A stretch of DNA of 64,000 nucleotides from Tenuifilum thalassicum. Its GTDB lineage: Bacteria; Bacteroidota; Bacteroidia; Bacteroidales; Tenuifilaceae. The stretch lies in assembly GCF_013265555.1 (NCBI RefSeq), contig NZ_CP041345.1, forward strand, positions 2,650,581 to 2,714,580. Direction: 5' to 3'. This document shows positions 9,954 through 18,092 of this stretch, one piece after another (position 1 is the first letter of the stretch; each line of letters starts with the position of its first letter). The position numbers and the translations under genes are program-made. Below the pieces are notes generated by a model. The model saw only the letters and a program-made list of their open reading frames with translations. It searched no databases and had not been told where the DNA came from.

Positions 9954-10116
9954 TTTAAACCAATTTAAGCTATTTATTGACTCTGCAATATGGGATTTTT
10001 TGAGGAAACACCAAACCCAAATAATCACTTATTTAAACCATTCACTAAAGCTTTGTCCCGATTTTAAAATACTCAACTGTGTAGAAGTTATTTAAACACA
10101 TCCAAACAATAAGACA

Positions 10117-10150
10117 TAAAAAAAGGAGCCCAAAACCTTGAGCACCTTTT
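10117..10150 (-). terminator. Probable intrinsic terminator of the coiled-coil gene
   Basis: Read on the minus strand, AAAGG(T)GC pairs with GC(T)CCTTT around a loop and is followed by a run of seven T. It lies about 60 bp downstream of the coiled-coil gene stop at 10207. One T-T mismatch interrupts the stem. Confidence 0.6.
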
Positions 10151-10206
10151 ATAATATTAGACAACTTTGGTAATTCAGAACCAATTAAAAAGTATCAATT
10201 GCAAGC

Positions 10207-10743
10207 CTAAAGCTTCTTACTCGCCTTTTCAAGATTCTTTTCAGCTTGCTTTAGCGCCTTTTCAGCAGCTTTGATAGCATCTTTTGCTTTTTTACGCCTG
10301 TCCTCTCCTTTTGCAACAGTTTTAACACCATTGTCAAAGTTTTTTAAGGCAGCTTTATATTTGGCATTCCATTCCTTTACCTCTGCCTTAAACCTAGTCT
10401 CAACCTTTTTAATCTCAGCCTTGGCATCTTTTATCTCTGAGATCTCCTTAGCACGTAACCTTTTTTCCAATGGTTTAATCTCATTGAAATGTTGCTTTTC
10501 CATTCTCTTCTGCTCTGCTTCTAATGCACGAACCTCCACCTCAGCTTCTTTCATCATCTGTTTCCCAACCTCAATAAGGCTATCGGCAGATGCAAGTTTA
10601 GCCTTTGCTTTTTCTACTTTAAGTTTTGCGGATTCTACTTTATCTTCATATCTTTTTAACTTATCAACCTGCGCTGATGAGCTAAATGAAAAAGAAAACA
10701 AAAACGCAATCAATGCTAATAAGGAAATAGTAGATTTGTTCAT
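10207..10743 (-). CDS. Exported coiled-coil protein of unknown function
   Basis: 178 aa from the ATG at 10743, giving a clean signal peptide (MNKSTISLLALIAFLFSFSF, cleavage after SSSAQ or nearby); an upstream ATG at 10803 would add 20 residues before it. The mature protein is almost all Lys, Glu and Ala in heptad-like patterns: a long helical coiled coil with repeated AEVE/KAKAKL-type segments and a Lys-rich tail (KQAEKNLEKASKKL). It is probably periplasmic. No catalytic motif is visible. It is monocistronic with its own terminator-like hairpin. Low-complexity helical proteins cannot be assigned by eye to a family. Confidence 0.8.
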   Translation of the reverse strand: MNKSTISLLALIAFLFSFSFSSSAQVDKLKRYEDKVESAKLKVEKAKAKLASADSLIEVGKQMMKEAEVEVRALEAEQKRMEKQHFNEIKPLEKRLRAKEISEIKDAKAEIKKVETRFKAEVKEWNAKYKAALKNFDNGVKTVAKGEDRRKKAKDAIKAAEKALKQAEKNLEKASKKL

Positions 10744-10845
10744 AAGCCCAATTTTAAAGTCAAGTTTATTCACTTCGATAAAAATACGAAAATTTTTGTT
10801 CAATGTTTCAAATGAATGCTATCTGTGTAACCATCAATATTTTAC

Positions 10846-10895
10846 ACCCTCTGAACGAGCCGTTAAAACCTAAGGCTAAACTACGTCCAGAGGGT
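10846..10895. other. Nested inverted repeat downstream of the caspase gene
   Basis: ACCCTCTG (10846-10853) pairs with CAGAGGGT (10888-10895); inside the 34-base loop AGCC (10858-10861) can pair with GGCT (10874-10877). It lies downstream of the minus-strand caspase gene. No T run follows on either strand, so it may be a 3' stabilising or processing structure, not a standard terminator. Confidence 0.4.
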
Positions 10896-10931
10896 TCAAC
10901 AAATTCAAGAAAAGAGTATTACTAAGTATAA

Positions 10932-12905
10932 CTATTTAAGTACAAAAACAAAATCGCCCCCTTGGTCTCCTGCATCTTTAATATCGCCATACATAGGTGT
11001 AACAGGGCTATTTGAAATGACTACATCTTTTATTGATGCAAAAAGTTCTTCAGCAGTTAAATAACCCTTTGTATTTTCATTTAGTCTACCAACTAGCTGT
11101 TCTAGAAAAACACTTTTATCGGGCACTTCGGTTAGGTTTCCACTTGTCATAGCCTTACGGCTAGGAGCATCAAACGCTTTCTTTACAGTTTGTGAGCCTT
11201 GCTCAAATGCTTTACGAGTATGGAAAATACTACCACCAAAGCAAGCATCGGCAACAACAAGAATATGCTTAGCTTTAATTGCAGCTACATAATCTTTAAT
11301 TTGGCTGTTTGCCAACCAGTTAGCAGTACTATTTGCTTTTGAATCAGTTGGAATCCAGTATCCAAAATCTGTTTCCTTATCCCAGAATCCATGACCTGCG
11401 TAGAAAATAAGTAGGTTATCGTATTTTGAGATTTTTCTTGTAAGCCAATCCAACGCATTAATCATCTGCTCTCGAGTAGGATTTTTAAGCAAAACAACAT
11501 TAGCAGGATCAAAAGCATATCGCGAAACAAGAACTTTATAAAGTTTAGTTGCATCGCTTATAGGGTTATCTAAATCGGTAATATTTTCATCTTGATAATC
11601 GTTAGCCCCCATTATTAGTGCATAATAACGTGGTGCACGAGGAGAGTCAAAAACAAGGTCAAGCTCTTCGGTTTCGCCTTTTGTAATCTTACCAGAAGGT
11701 GATTTACGTAATACAAAGAACTTCTTCTCAACGCTATTCTGACGTAAATCGACAGCTCGAATTATTATCTCATTTTTACCAATAAGCAATGGCACCTTAG
11801 CCTCGAAAATCCCATCGGGCTTAATATCAACCTCAACACCATTAACTGTCACCTCGTATATTCCACTTTCATCGGTTACTTTTGCCTTTACCAGGGTATA
11901 ATCGTTAGTTGTTGCAAGTTCCTGTCCAGTTGAGAGGGAACGTAAGCGTTTGTCGTCCATTCCAATTGACGATTGAGCATAAGGGCGACCACGGGTAGCA
12001 CCTTGACCAACCAAAGGAATATTTGATGGTGTAATCAACTCAATAACAGGTGGTTTAGCATCGGCAACCACAACTTTCTTTATTGTAAAATGCTGAGGTG
12101 ATGATAAAATTTGCAATTTTTTAGTCTGCTTAACACGCATCCCAGCAGTCTGCACAGAAGTTATTGGCAAGTCGCGAAATTGCAGCTTACCTATTTTAAG
12201 ATCTATGCCATAGGTTTCATCAGTTATAAGTTCAATTCCTAAATCGAGCCTCATCACCCTATCAACTTCAGCTGGTACTCGTTCAAATAAGAAACGCGCT
12301 TTGACCGTCTCACCTTTTTTAATAGTGCGTTGGGGAGTTGAATAGCGTTCATTGCCTTCAACCTCAGCAATCTTACCCCTTTGGGCATCATACTTATGCT
12401 TATTAAAATCGGTAATGGTTACAAGGCCATTTATCATTTTTAAATCGCGAGTTGGCCCGTAATTGGTAATGGATAGGAGTAGCTCTATGTCTCCTTTAGG
12501 AGTTCTATTTAAACTTTCCAGTTTAAAAACTACATCTCTAAAATCATCCTGAAGGGGAACAACGCTTCGGGATGTCCCTTCCAGTTTGAAGGCGACTTCG
12601 TTGTCGAGTTCTTTTAAATCCTTTAGGACATCCCATACTATAATTTGATTTCTTCCACCAGGGATATTGGCGCCAACATTCCCCTTAACACTTCCCAATG
12701 TATGAAAGGTTTTACCACCGTCAACTGAATAGAATGGAGTGACGTTGAATTGCTGTCCAACTGATTCACCGGCAATGGAGTACTCTAAAATAATTTTGTC
12801 GCCAATTTGTTTGGGCACAAGCTTTTCAAACTCCTGTGCCTGAGTAAAGTTAACTAGCCCAAGCACCCAAGCTAGAGATAATATTAATCTTTTTACTGTT
12901 TTCAT
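10932..12905 (-). CDS. Secreted caspase-family (peptidase C14) protein
   Basis: 657 aa with a Sec signal peptide (residues 1-23, ending FTQAQ). The N-terminal part (about 24-105) is a beta-rich segment with YSVDGGKTFHTLG; a middle beta region follows, then an Ig-like segment (about 335-400: SGIYEVTVNGVEV). The C-terminal caspase-like domain runs from about 425 (YYALIMGANDYQD) with catalytic His505 in FYAGHGFWD and Cys555 in ADACFGGSIF. Established: the C14 fold cleaves after Arg, Lys or Asp depending on subfamily; the substrate here is unknown. The signal peptide implies periplasmic or surface action. It follows the LPP20-like gene by 43 bp on the same strand, so they are probably one operon. 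Confidence 0.9.
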   Translation of the reverse strand: MKTVKRLILSLAWVLGLVNFTQAQEFEKLVPKQIGDKIILEYSIAGESVGQQFNVTPFYSVDGGKTFHTLGSVKGNVGANIPGGRNQIIVWDVLKDLKELDNEVAFKLEGTSRSVVPLQDDFRDVVFKLESLNRTPKGDIELLLSITNYGPTRDLKMINGLVTITDFNKHKYDAQRGKIAEVEGNERYSTPQRTIKKGETVKARFLFERVPAEVDRVMRLDLGIELITDETYGIDLKIGKLQFRDLPITSVQTAGMRVKQTKKLQILSSPQHFTIKKVVVADAKPPVIELITPSNIPLVGQGATRGRPYAQSSIGMDDKRLRSLSTGQELATTNDYTLVKAKVTDESGIYEVTVNGVEVDIKPDGIFEAKVPLLIGKNEIIIRAVDLRQNSVEKKFFVLRKSPSGKITKGETEELDLVFDSPRAPRYYALIMGANDYQDENITDLDNPISDATKLYKVLVSRYAFDPANVVLLKNPTREQMINALDWLTRKISKYDNLLIFYAGHGFWDKETDFGYWIPTDSKANSTANWLANSQIKDYVAAIKAKHILVVADACFGGSIFHTRKAFEQGSQTVKKAFDAPSRKAMTSGNLTEVPDKSVFLEQLVGRLNENTKGYLTAEELFASIKDVVISNSPVTPMYGDIKDAGDQGGDFVFVLK

Positions 12906-12948
12906 GACGTTACTATTTTAAGTTTCTATCTTTAAATATTACATCTTC

Positions 12949-13977
12949 TCACCAAATGCTGTTTTGTTGGCCTTTAAGGTTAAGGTCAAACTTTAGAGTA
13001 TCATTTACAAAATTGATGCCGTTAATTTCAAGCTGTGAATCAAAGGAAGCAATCTCACGAGCTAAACGGACTATACCCTTGTCGTTTTCCTGATTTACAT
13101 TTTTAAGTTTAATGCTATAGGGCTGTACATTAAGAATTAATGAAACTAAAAGCTGACGAGAGAGCAAACTCCAAAGTCCATTAAATGTAACCAGAACCTG
13201 TTTACGAGAGCTAGCTCCAGGCATCGCATAAGTATATGAGTAAGCAGGGAACTCTAAAGTTTCACCATTGTAGCGCGAAATGCTTAGAAAACGTGAGCCT
13301 TTTTCTCTAAAAAGAAACTCAGAGGCCTGAACATTCTCATTGGGAAATGCTACATAGTTTTTACCCTCATACTCACCTTGATTCTCTTCAATATCATCAA
13401 AACTTGCCTGAACAAAAAAGGCAGTAGCATTTGTTAGCATTGGGTATAGCGTATCGTTTTCGGATACATTTTTAGGATTATAACTAACTAACACAGCATA
13501 CTCGTTATACTTTGTAAAATGTGTGTCCAACACTTCAAACATCGATTCAGCCACCTTTCGCTTTGCAGTTAGCTTGAAATAGATATCGAACCTTTCTTTC
13601 AGATTGGTATATCGCTGCACCTCTTCAGCACTTGTGTAGATATCCTTAAAATACTGAACGTTGCACTCTTCAGCTAGCAAGGCCATTGATTTTGCCCTGA
13701 GGATTGCAAGTTCCTTTGCTTGTGAAAGCTCCATATCGGGATCGGAAACCCCAATCGCATAGTAATTACCTGCAAATAATTTAGGTTCAAAGAACCATGC
13801 AGGCAAAGTGTCGGGATAAAAGCTAAATTTCTTTACATTTTTAAACTTTTTGTAAGGCGAATTATCGTTTGAGGTTTCCTTCTCAAAGATTTTCTCAAAC
13901 CGTTCCTTGTCCTGGGCACTAAGCGAATAGGAAACCAAAAAAGAAACAACGAGTAGTAATATTTTTTTTGTGGGCAT
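12949..13977 (-). CDS. Exported LPP20-like protein
   Basis: About 342 aa from the ATG at 13977 (MPTKKILLLVVSF), which puts the signal peptide at the N-terminus; the upstream ATG at 13998 adds seven residues and is also possible. After the cleavage region (SLSAQ) comes a charged stretch, then PAWFF...NYYAIGVSDP followed by an Ala-rich amphipathic helix (LSQAKELAILRAKSMALLAE). That pattern of a short YxxGVS strand and a spaced-Ala helix is typical of the LPP20 lipoprotein fold. The C-terminal half is beta-rich and unrecognised. Function unknown. Its position directly upstream of the secreted caspase suggests a shared role at the cell envelope. Confidence 0.72.
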   Translation of the reverse strand: MPTKKILLLVVSFLVSYSLSAQDKERFEKIFEKETSNDNSPYKKFKNVKKFSFYPDTLPAWFFEPKLFAGNYYAIGVSDPDMELSQAKELAILRAKSMALLAEECNVQYFKDIYTSAEEVQRYTNLKERFDIYFKLTAKRKVAESMFEVLDTHFTKYNEYAVLVSYNPKNVSENDTLYPMLTNATAFFVQASFDDIEENQGEYEGKNYVAFPNENVQASEFLFREKGSRFLSISRYNGETLEFPAYSYTYAMPGASSRKQVLVTFNGLWSLLSRQLLVSLILNVQPYSIKLKNVNQENDKGIVRLAREIASFDSQLEINGINFVNDTLKFDLNLKGQQNSIW

Positions 13978-14104
13978 TTTTAAGTTTTTAATTTTCAAAA
14001 ATCTAAATTTACAAAATTCGTGCAGTAAAAGTAAATAGTAATTGCTTTTTTTTATGACATTTCATTTTGAGTAGGTAAAAGCAGCTTAGAGCTTGACCTT
14101 ATAA

Positions 14105-14153
14105 AAACTAAAAATTAAAAATTAAAGCCGCCCCAGAAATAGGGCAGCTTTAA
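14105..14153 (-). terminator. Intrinsic terminator of the TetR operon
   Basis: On the minus strand TTAAAGC-x-GCCC pairs with GGGC-x-GCTTTAA around an 8-base loop, followed by a T-rich tail (TTTAATTTTTAATTTTT). It lies about 55 bp after the stop of the 14209-15339 gene. Confidence 0.7.
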
Positions 14154-14208
14154 CTTCATCACTCAAACTCCTAATTATTTTATAAGCAGGACATTAGTTA
14201 TCTTAGAG

Positions 14209-15339
14209 TTACTGTTCTTTTTTTCGAACCTTATTGATGAAGATAAACAGATAGATTACATTGGCAATTAAACTAATTGCAGCTACAGTAATCATCAACT
14301 CCTGGTTTCGGGGAACTAACAGCTCTGTTTGTTCGGTAAATCTTGGGAAAGTAAAGTAGTACATGAACCATGTAGCTAGAGTAAATGCACGCGCCTGCAA
14401 CCATGTTCCCTTTTTAATAAACAGCGCAGGTAGAGTGGCTGAAGTAAGAACAATAAACTGAATAGATGTTGAACCTGGGAAGTTTAAATAAACATAAACA
14501 ATATTCCAGATATCATATGCAATTATCCAGAAGGTTGTCATATCGGGCCAAACCATATCGCGCTCTTTGCTATCATCGGGTCCAATTTTTTTCCAACCAT
14601 AAAAGAGCGTGATAATGTTAAGCACTCCTGCCACACCGTTCATAATGTTAGGTAGGAAACCCATGGAAAAATCCTGTGTAACCGCCTCTGCAATATTCAC
14701 AGCAAGGAAAAGTGCTGCAATAAGCTTCACCCAATTATACTTATGAATAGAAGTGAAACGGATTAGCCCAAACCATATTACTGCGAAAACAACTGAATAA
14801 AGTTTCACCCATTTAAACCAGTATGTAACACCCTGATTTATCCAAACCGTAAAAGTTAAAACCAATGGAAGCAGCACAAAAAAAGTCCAAAGGGCATACC
14901 TATTTCTGCGGAAAACCTCATTAAGAATCATGAGGCCGAGTAAAGCCAGAATAAGATGCATCCAAGAAAAAGCAACGCTATGCGGCTTTAGAACACCAGT
15001 ATATCCATTGTTAGCATAATGAATTTCATTGTCACCCAACACAAAGGTGCCACTTTCAACCTCGGTTATTTTATCGTCAGGATTGCCAGTAATAACAATA
15101 TTATTGTTTACCAGCATCCACTTTTTGGTTTCTGTAAAGTTATTATTACCAGCTTGTTTAGTTACAGCGACTATGCTATCGTTTTTAAAATCAAAACGAT
15201 AAAACAGTGAACCTTCTCCAGGTTTCCCATCAACAATCATCTGCCAATAACCAGCAAGCTGCTGCTCCTGTGAGCTACTATAAAAAGGGGCAACTAATAG
15301 CCCTAATAGCAAAAGCAAAAAATTGATCTTTCCTTTCAT
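14209..15339 (-). CDS. Membrane protein with N-terminal lipocalin-like domain, paralogue 2
   Basis: 376 aa. Signal peptide (1-23), then a compact beta-rich extracytoplasmic domain (about 27-115, starting AGYWQMIVDGKPG) resembling the lipocalin-like domains of Bacteroidota, then seven or so TM helices (about 125-370). The membrane part is clearly paralogous to the adjacent 15343-16191 product: WFKWVKLYSVV against WFRWVKTLSVL, NIAEAVTQDFSMG against NILEASLKDFEMG, YDIWNIVYVYLNFPG against YTTWNIAFVYAEHPG, and LQARAFTLA against VQARVYTLA. The family looks like the one databases call DUF5692, without a known function; I am not certain of that name. It is the last gene of a TetR-led operon, 3 bp after its paralogue. 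Confidence 0.78.
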   Translation of the reverse strand: MKGKINFLLLLLGLLVAPFYSSSQEQQLAGYWQMIVDGKPGEGSLFYRFDFKNDSIVAVTKQAGNNNFTETKKWMLVNNNIVITGNPDDKITEVESGTFVLGDNEIHYANNGYTGVLKPHSVAFSWMHLILALLGLMILNEVFRRNRYALWTFFVLLPLVLTFTVWINQGVTYWFKWVKLYSVVFAVIWFGLIRFTSIHKYNWVKLIAALFLAVNIAEAVTQDFSMGFLPNIMNGVAGVLNIITLFYGWKKIGPDDSKERDMVWPDMTTFWIIAYDIWNIVYVYLNFPGSTSIQFIVLTSATLPALFIKKGTWLQARAFTLATWFMYYFTFPRFTEQTELLVPRNQELMITVAAISLIANVIYLFIFINKVRKKEQ

Positions 15340-15342
15340 GGC

Positions 15343-16191
15343 CTAAGAATTAAGTGGAACACTATTCGCTTTTCTGTTTTTATAAAAGTACCAGAAAAGG
15401 TAAGGTACATGTAAAACAAAGTTTATAAGTCCCCACCAGTATACAACATTCTCATTTGCAAATGCCGATGAATCCATAACAGGAGTAAAGATATCGTAGG
15501 TTGCACGAATAAGAATATGAATGGCAAGTGTATATACACGAGCTTGCACATATAGTTCGGGGCGTTTTTTGATTACAGGATAGAGCTCAGCAGCTAAAAG
15601 AATACAAAGTGAGCTAGCTGCATAGCCTGGATGTTCGGCATAGACAAATGCTATGTTCCAAGTAGTGTAAAGGAAGTTCCAGATAGCATCGGTATAAGCA
15701 ATTAGGTCGCCTGGTTTCTCCTCAGAAATCTTCCAGCCAATCTTTTTCCCTTTTGCCGATTTTACCAATGGGATGGTAACAATCAAAATAAGACCAGAGA
15801 TTCCGTTAAACCAGTTCCCCATTTCAAAATCTTTAAGAGAAGCCTCAAGAATATTCAGGCCCAGAATGGCGTACAAGAACCACATCACCCAGTCCTTGCG
15901 GAACATTTTCCACCATCCTTCACGCTTTTCGAACTGAGCTATTCTAGCAAAACCGACCACAAAGGCTGTTGGAAGTAAAACCGAAAGCGTTTTAACCCAA
16001 CGAAACCAACCATCGAGGTTGTATTGCCATAACGGGAAGGTTAAAAGCGAAACCACCCAAAAAACTGCAGCAAACTTGTAGTGCTTGCGCATGAACTCAA
16101 CTGCCAACATCAATAGTATGATGTAAATAGGCATTGAAACCAGGTATTGCCAAGCAGGTATTGTCATAACATCATGTTTTTGGTTAAACAA
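15343..16191 (-). CDS. Polytopic membrane protein, paralogue 1
   Basis: 282 aa with seven to eight predicted TM helices and no signal domain. It shares the conserved blocks listed for the neighbour 14209-15339 (W-F-x-W-V-K, N-I-x-E-A, W-N-I-x-x-V-Y, Q-A-R-x-x-T-L-A) but lacks its N-terminal lipocalin-like domain, so the pair arose by duplication with a domain gain or loss. The start follows the TetR stop immediately (TetR ends at 16192), indicating translational coupling. Many Trp and Tyr residues sit at helix ends. A role in handling a small hydrophobic compound sensed by the TetR protein is an inference only. Confidence 0.78.
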   Translation of the reverse strand: MFNQKHDVMTIPAWQYLVSMPIYIILLMLAVEFMRKHYKFAAVFWVVSLLTFPLWQYNLDGWFRWVKTLSVLLPTAFVVGFARIAQFEKREGWWKMFRKDWVMWFLYAILGLNILEASLKDFEMGNWFNGISGLILIVTIPLVKSAKGKKIGWKISEEKPGDLIAYTDAIWNFLYTTWNIAFVYAEHPGYAASSLCILLAAELYPVIKKRPELYVQARVYTLAIHILIRATYDIFTPVMDSSAFANENVVYWWGLINFVLHVPYLFWYFYKNRKANSVPLNS

Positions 16192-16767
16192 TTATAGTTT
16201 TATCATATTCCAACTCATTTCAAAAGCTTTTTCAATTTTTTCGTCGCTTAGCTTATAAACATTCCCCACATGCTCATCGGCAAGCTCACGAATAAAGCCT
16301 AACATGCCAAGGAAAATCATTTCGTTATCTAAATCCTTTCTAACCAACCCCAGATCCTTACCACGCTGGATTATATCCTTTACGGGCTTTTTCATCTCCT
16401 CTGCCATTAGTTTTTGGCTTTCGTTTATATAGGGCGAACGATAGTAAAACTCCAGAAAGTGGCTCTCCTTATAATGCTCAATACGATGTTTTAGGTAGTT
16501 CACCCATACCGTTTTTAGACCATCTTTAAATGGCAACGAAGAATCGTAATGCTCCAAAAAGCGCTCAACGCTCTCCTTATAAAGTTTTATGTAAAGTTGG
16601 CTTATGAGCTCATCCTTGTTCTTAAAATAAAGGTAAATGGTTCCAACAGCAATATTTGCCCTTTTGGCAACCTTACCCATACTAAAACCACCAAACCCAA
16701 ACTCCAAAAGAACATCGAGGCTAACCTCAAAGATCATCAACCGCTTAGCATCATCCTTTTTTCTCAT
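16192..16767 (-). CDS. TetR/AcrR-family transcriptional regulator
   Basis: 191 aa from the ATG at 16767 (MRKKDDAKR). N-terminal helix-turn-helix: LLEFGFGGFSMGKVAKRANIAVGTIYLYF spans the recognised TetR HTH, with TIYLYFKNKDELI as the signature end. The C-terminal two thirds is an all-helical ligand-binding domain without a recognisable ligand class. An upstream ATG at 16791 would start inside the operator palindrome, which argues for 16767. Together with that operator (16779-16796) the layout indicates autorepression and control of the two membrane-protein genes downstream, which are in the same orientation with essentially no spacers. Confidence 0.92.
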   Translation of the reverse strand: MRKKDDAKRLMIFEVSLDVLLEFGFGGFSMGKVAKRANIAVGTIYLYFKNKDELISQLYIKLYKESVERFLEHYDSSLPFKDGLKTVWVNYLKHRIEHYKESHFLEFYYRSPYINESQKLMAEEMKKPVKDIIQRGKDLGLVRKDLDNEMIFLGMLGFIRELADEHVGNVYKLSDEKIEKAFEMSWNMIKL

Positions 16768-16778
16768 TCTGCAATTAT

Positions 16779-16796
16779 AATGAATGACCATTCATT
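16779..16796. promoter_or_regulatory. Palindromic TetR operator
   Basis: Perfect inverted repeat AATGAATG-AC-CATTCATT, 12 bp upstream of the TetR start. The TGAATG half-site resembles those of TetR-type fatty-acid regulators such as Bacillus FadR, but the spacing differs, so the resemblance is only suggestive. Confidence 0.75.
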
Positions 16797-16971
16797 TTAC
16801 AATACTTTTTAAAAAAATGTTTCATAAAAGCCCAAATTGTTTTCAGTTTTTATAAAAATGAATGCAACTCTTGCTAATAACTATAACAAACGAAGCAAAT
16901 AAATATAGTTATTTCAACAAACCGTTTAAATTTTTCTTACCTTTAATCAAGCAAACTTAAAAATCTCAGAT

Positions 16972-18072
16972 ATGAAAAAATTAAGTTTATTATTTCTTAT
17001 AGGAATTATTCTAACTCAATGTAAAAACCATATCAACAGTTCTGATATTGAATTACATTTAACTGGATTTCCTGATAGTGCTATGTTATACCTAACTAAT
17101 GCTGAAACTGGACTAACTGACTCGGCTTACGTTATAAACAATCACCTAACTTTTAATGTAGACATTGACGAACCAACACGATTTATTATTAATACTCCAG
17201 CAAAAACTCGTTCAGAGGTTGACTTTATTGTATTCTGGAAAGAGAGCAACAAAGTTACGATCTATGCAGAGAAAGGGAACCTGAAAGAAGGGAAGGTTAA
17301 TGGTTCTAAAACACACCAGCTTTACACTAATCTAAATAAGAAACTGAGCAAATTTGAGAAATTAAGTGACAGCTTATGGCTTGTTTACAAATCACTTCCT
17401 CCCGACTCAACAGCATTACTGAAAAGAATTGAGAAAGAAGGTAATGCCATAAATGATTCAATAATTAAGGTTCAAATTAACTACATTAAAAACAATCCCT
17501 ACGAGCTATACAGTTTTATACTCTTGAGAAATCTGATGATTGAAGAATTAGAGAGACACCAGGTTGAAGATCTTTATCAAAATTTAGTCTCGGATTTAAA
17601 AAAGACCAAGATTGCTAAAGACATAGAGCGATTCATCCAAACCAAATATTATGCAGAAATTGGTAAACCAGCAATTAATTTCACTTTACCCGATATTAAA
17701 GGGAATCCAATTACTCTTGATAGCCTAAAAGGTAAGGTTGTCTTATTAGATTTCTGGTCTTCAAACTGTGGGCCATGTTTGCTAGAAATACCTCATCTTA
17801 AAAACCTTTACAAAGAGTTCAATCCAAAAGGATTTGAAATAGTTGGAATCTCAATGGATAAGAATAAGGATGCCTGGATAAAAACCGTAAACATGTATAA
17901 TATAACATGGCCAACCGTATCGGATCTGAAAAGTGTTTATGGGAAAGTTGCCTTGGAATATGGTGTAAACTTTTACCCAACATACTATATCATTGACAGG
18001 GATGGAAAAGTTATTGACAAGGTTTTAGGGCGAGGCATAGTTGAAGAGAAAATCAGGAAAATATTCGAATAA
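16972..18072 (+). CDS. TlpA/ResA-like thioredoxin lipoprotein
   Basis: 366 aa. Lipoprotein signal peptide with Cys17 (IILTQC); Gln at -1 is unusual for a lipobox but seen in Bacteroidota. The N-terminal half (about 25-120) has the beta-rich layout of the DUF4369 domain, then a helical linker, then an AhpC/TSA-thioredoxin domain from about residue 230 (PAINFTLPDIKGNPITLDSL) with redox motif Cys266-Gly-Pro-Cys269 in FWSSNCGPC. Inferred role: membrane-anchored thiol-disulfide reductase, using electrons from a DsbD-type protein (one is at the end of this window) or acting in cytochrome c maturation or stress. A TACCTTTA box about 30 bp upstream is close to the TAnnTTTG promoter form. It is divergent from the TetR operon. 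Confidence 0.9.
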   Translation: MKKLSLLFLIGIILTQCKNHINSSDIELHLTGFPDSAMLYLTNAETGLTDSAYVINNHLTFNVDIDEPTRFIINTPAKTRSEVDFIVFWKESNKVTIYAEKGNLKEGKVNGSKTHQLYTNLNKKLSKFEKLSDSLWLVYKSLPPDSTALLKRIEKEGNAINDSIIKVQINYIKNNPYELYSFILLRNLMIEELERHQVEDLYQNLVSDLKKTKIAKDIERFIQTKYYAEIGKPAINFTLPDIKGNPITLDSLKGKVVLLDFWSSNCGPCLLEIPHLKNLYKEFNPKGFEIVGISMDKNKDAWIKTVNMYNITWPTVSDLKSVYGKVALEYGVNFYPTYYIIDRDGKVIDKVLGRGIVEEKIRKIFE

Positions 18073-18092
18073 CCATTAAACTTACCAAGATT

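Noticed and set aside
10271-10873. 200-aa plus-strand ORF
   Set aside because: Antisense shadow of the Lys/Glu-rich coiled-coil gene, whose codon bias keeps the other strand open.
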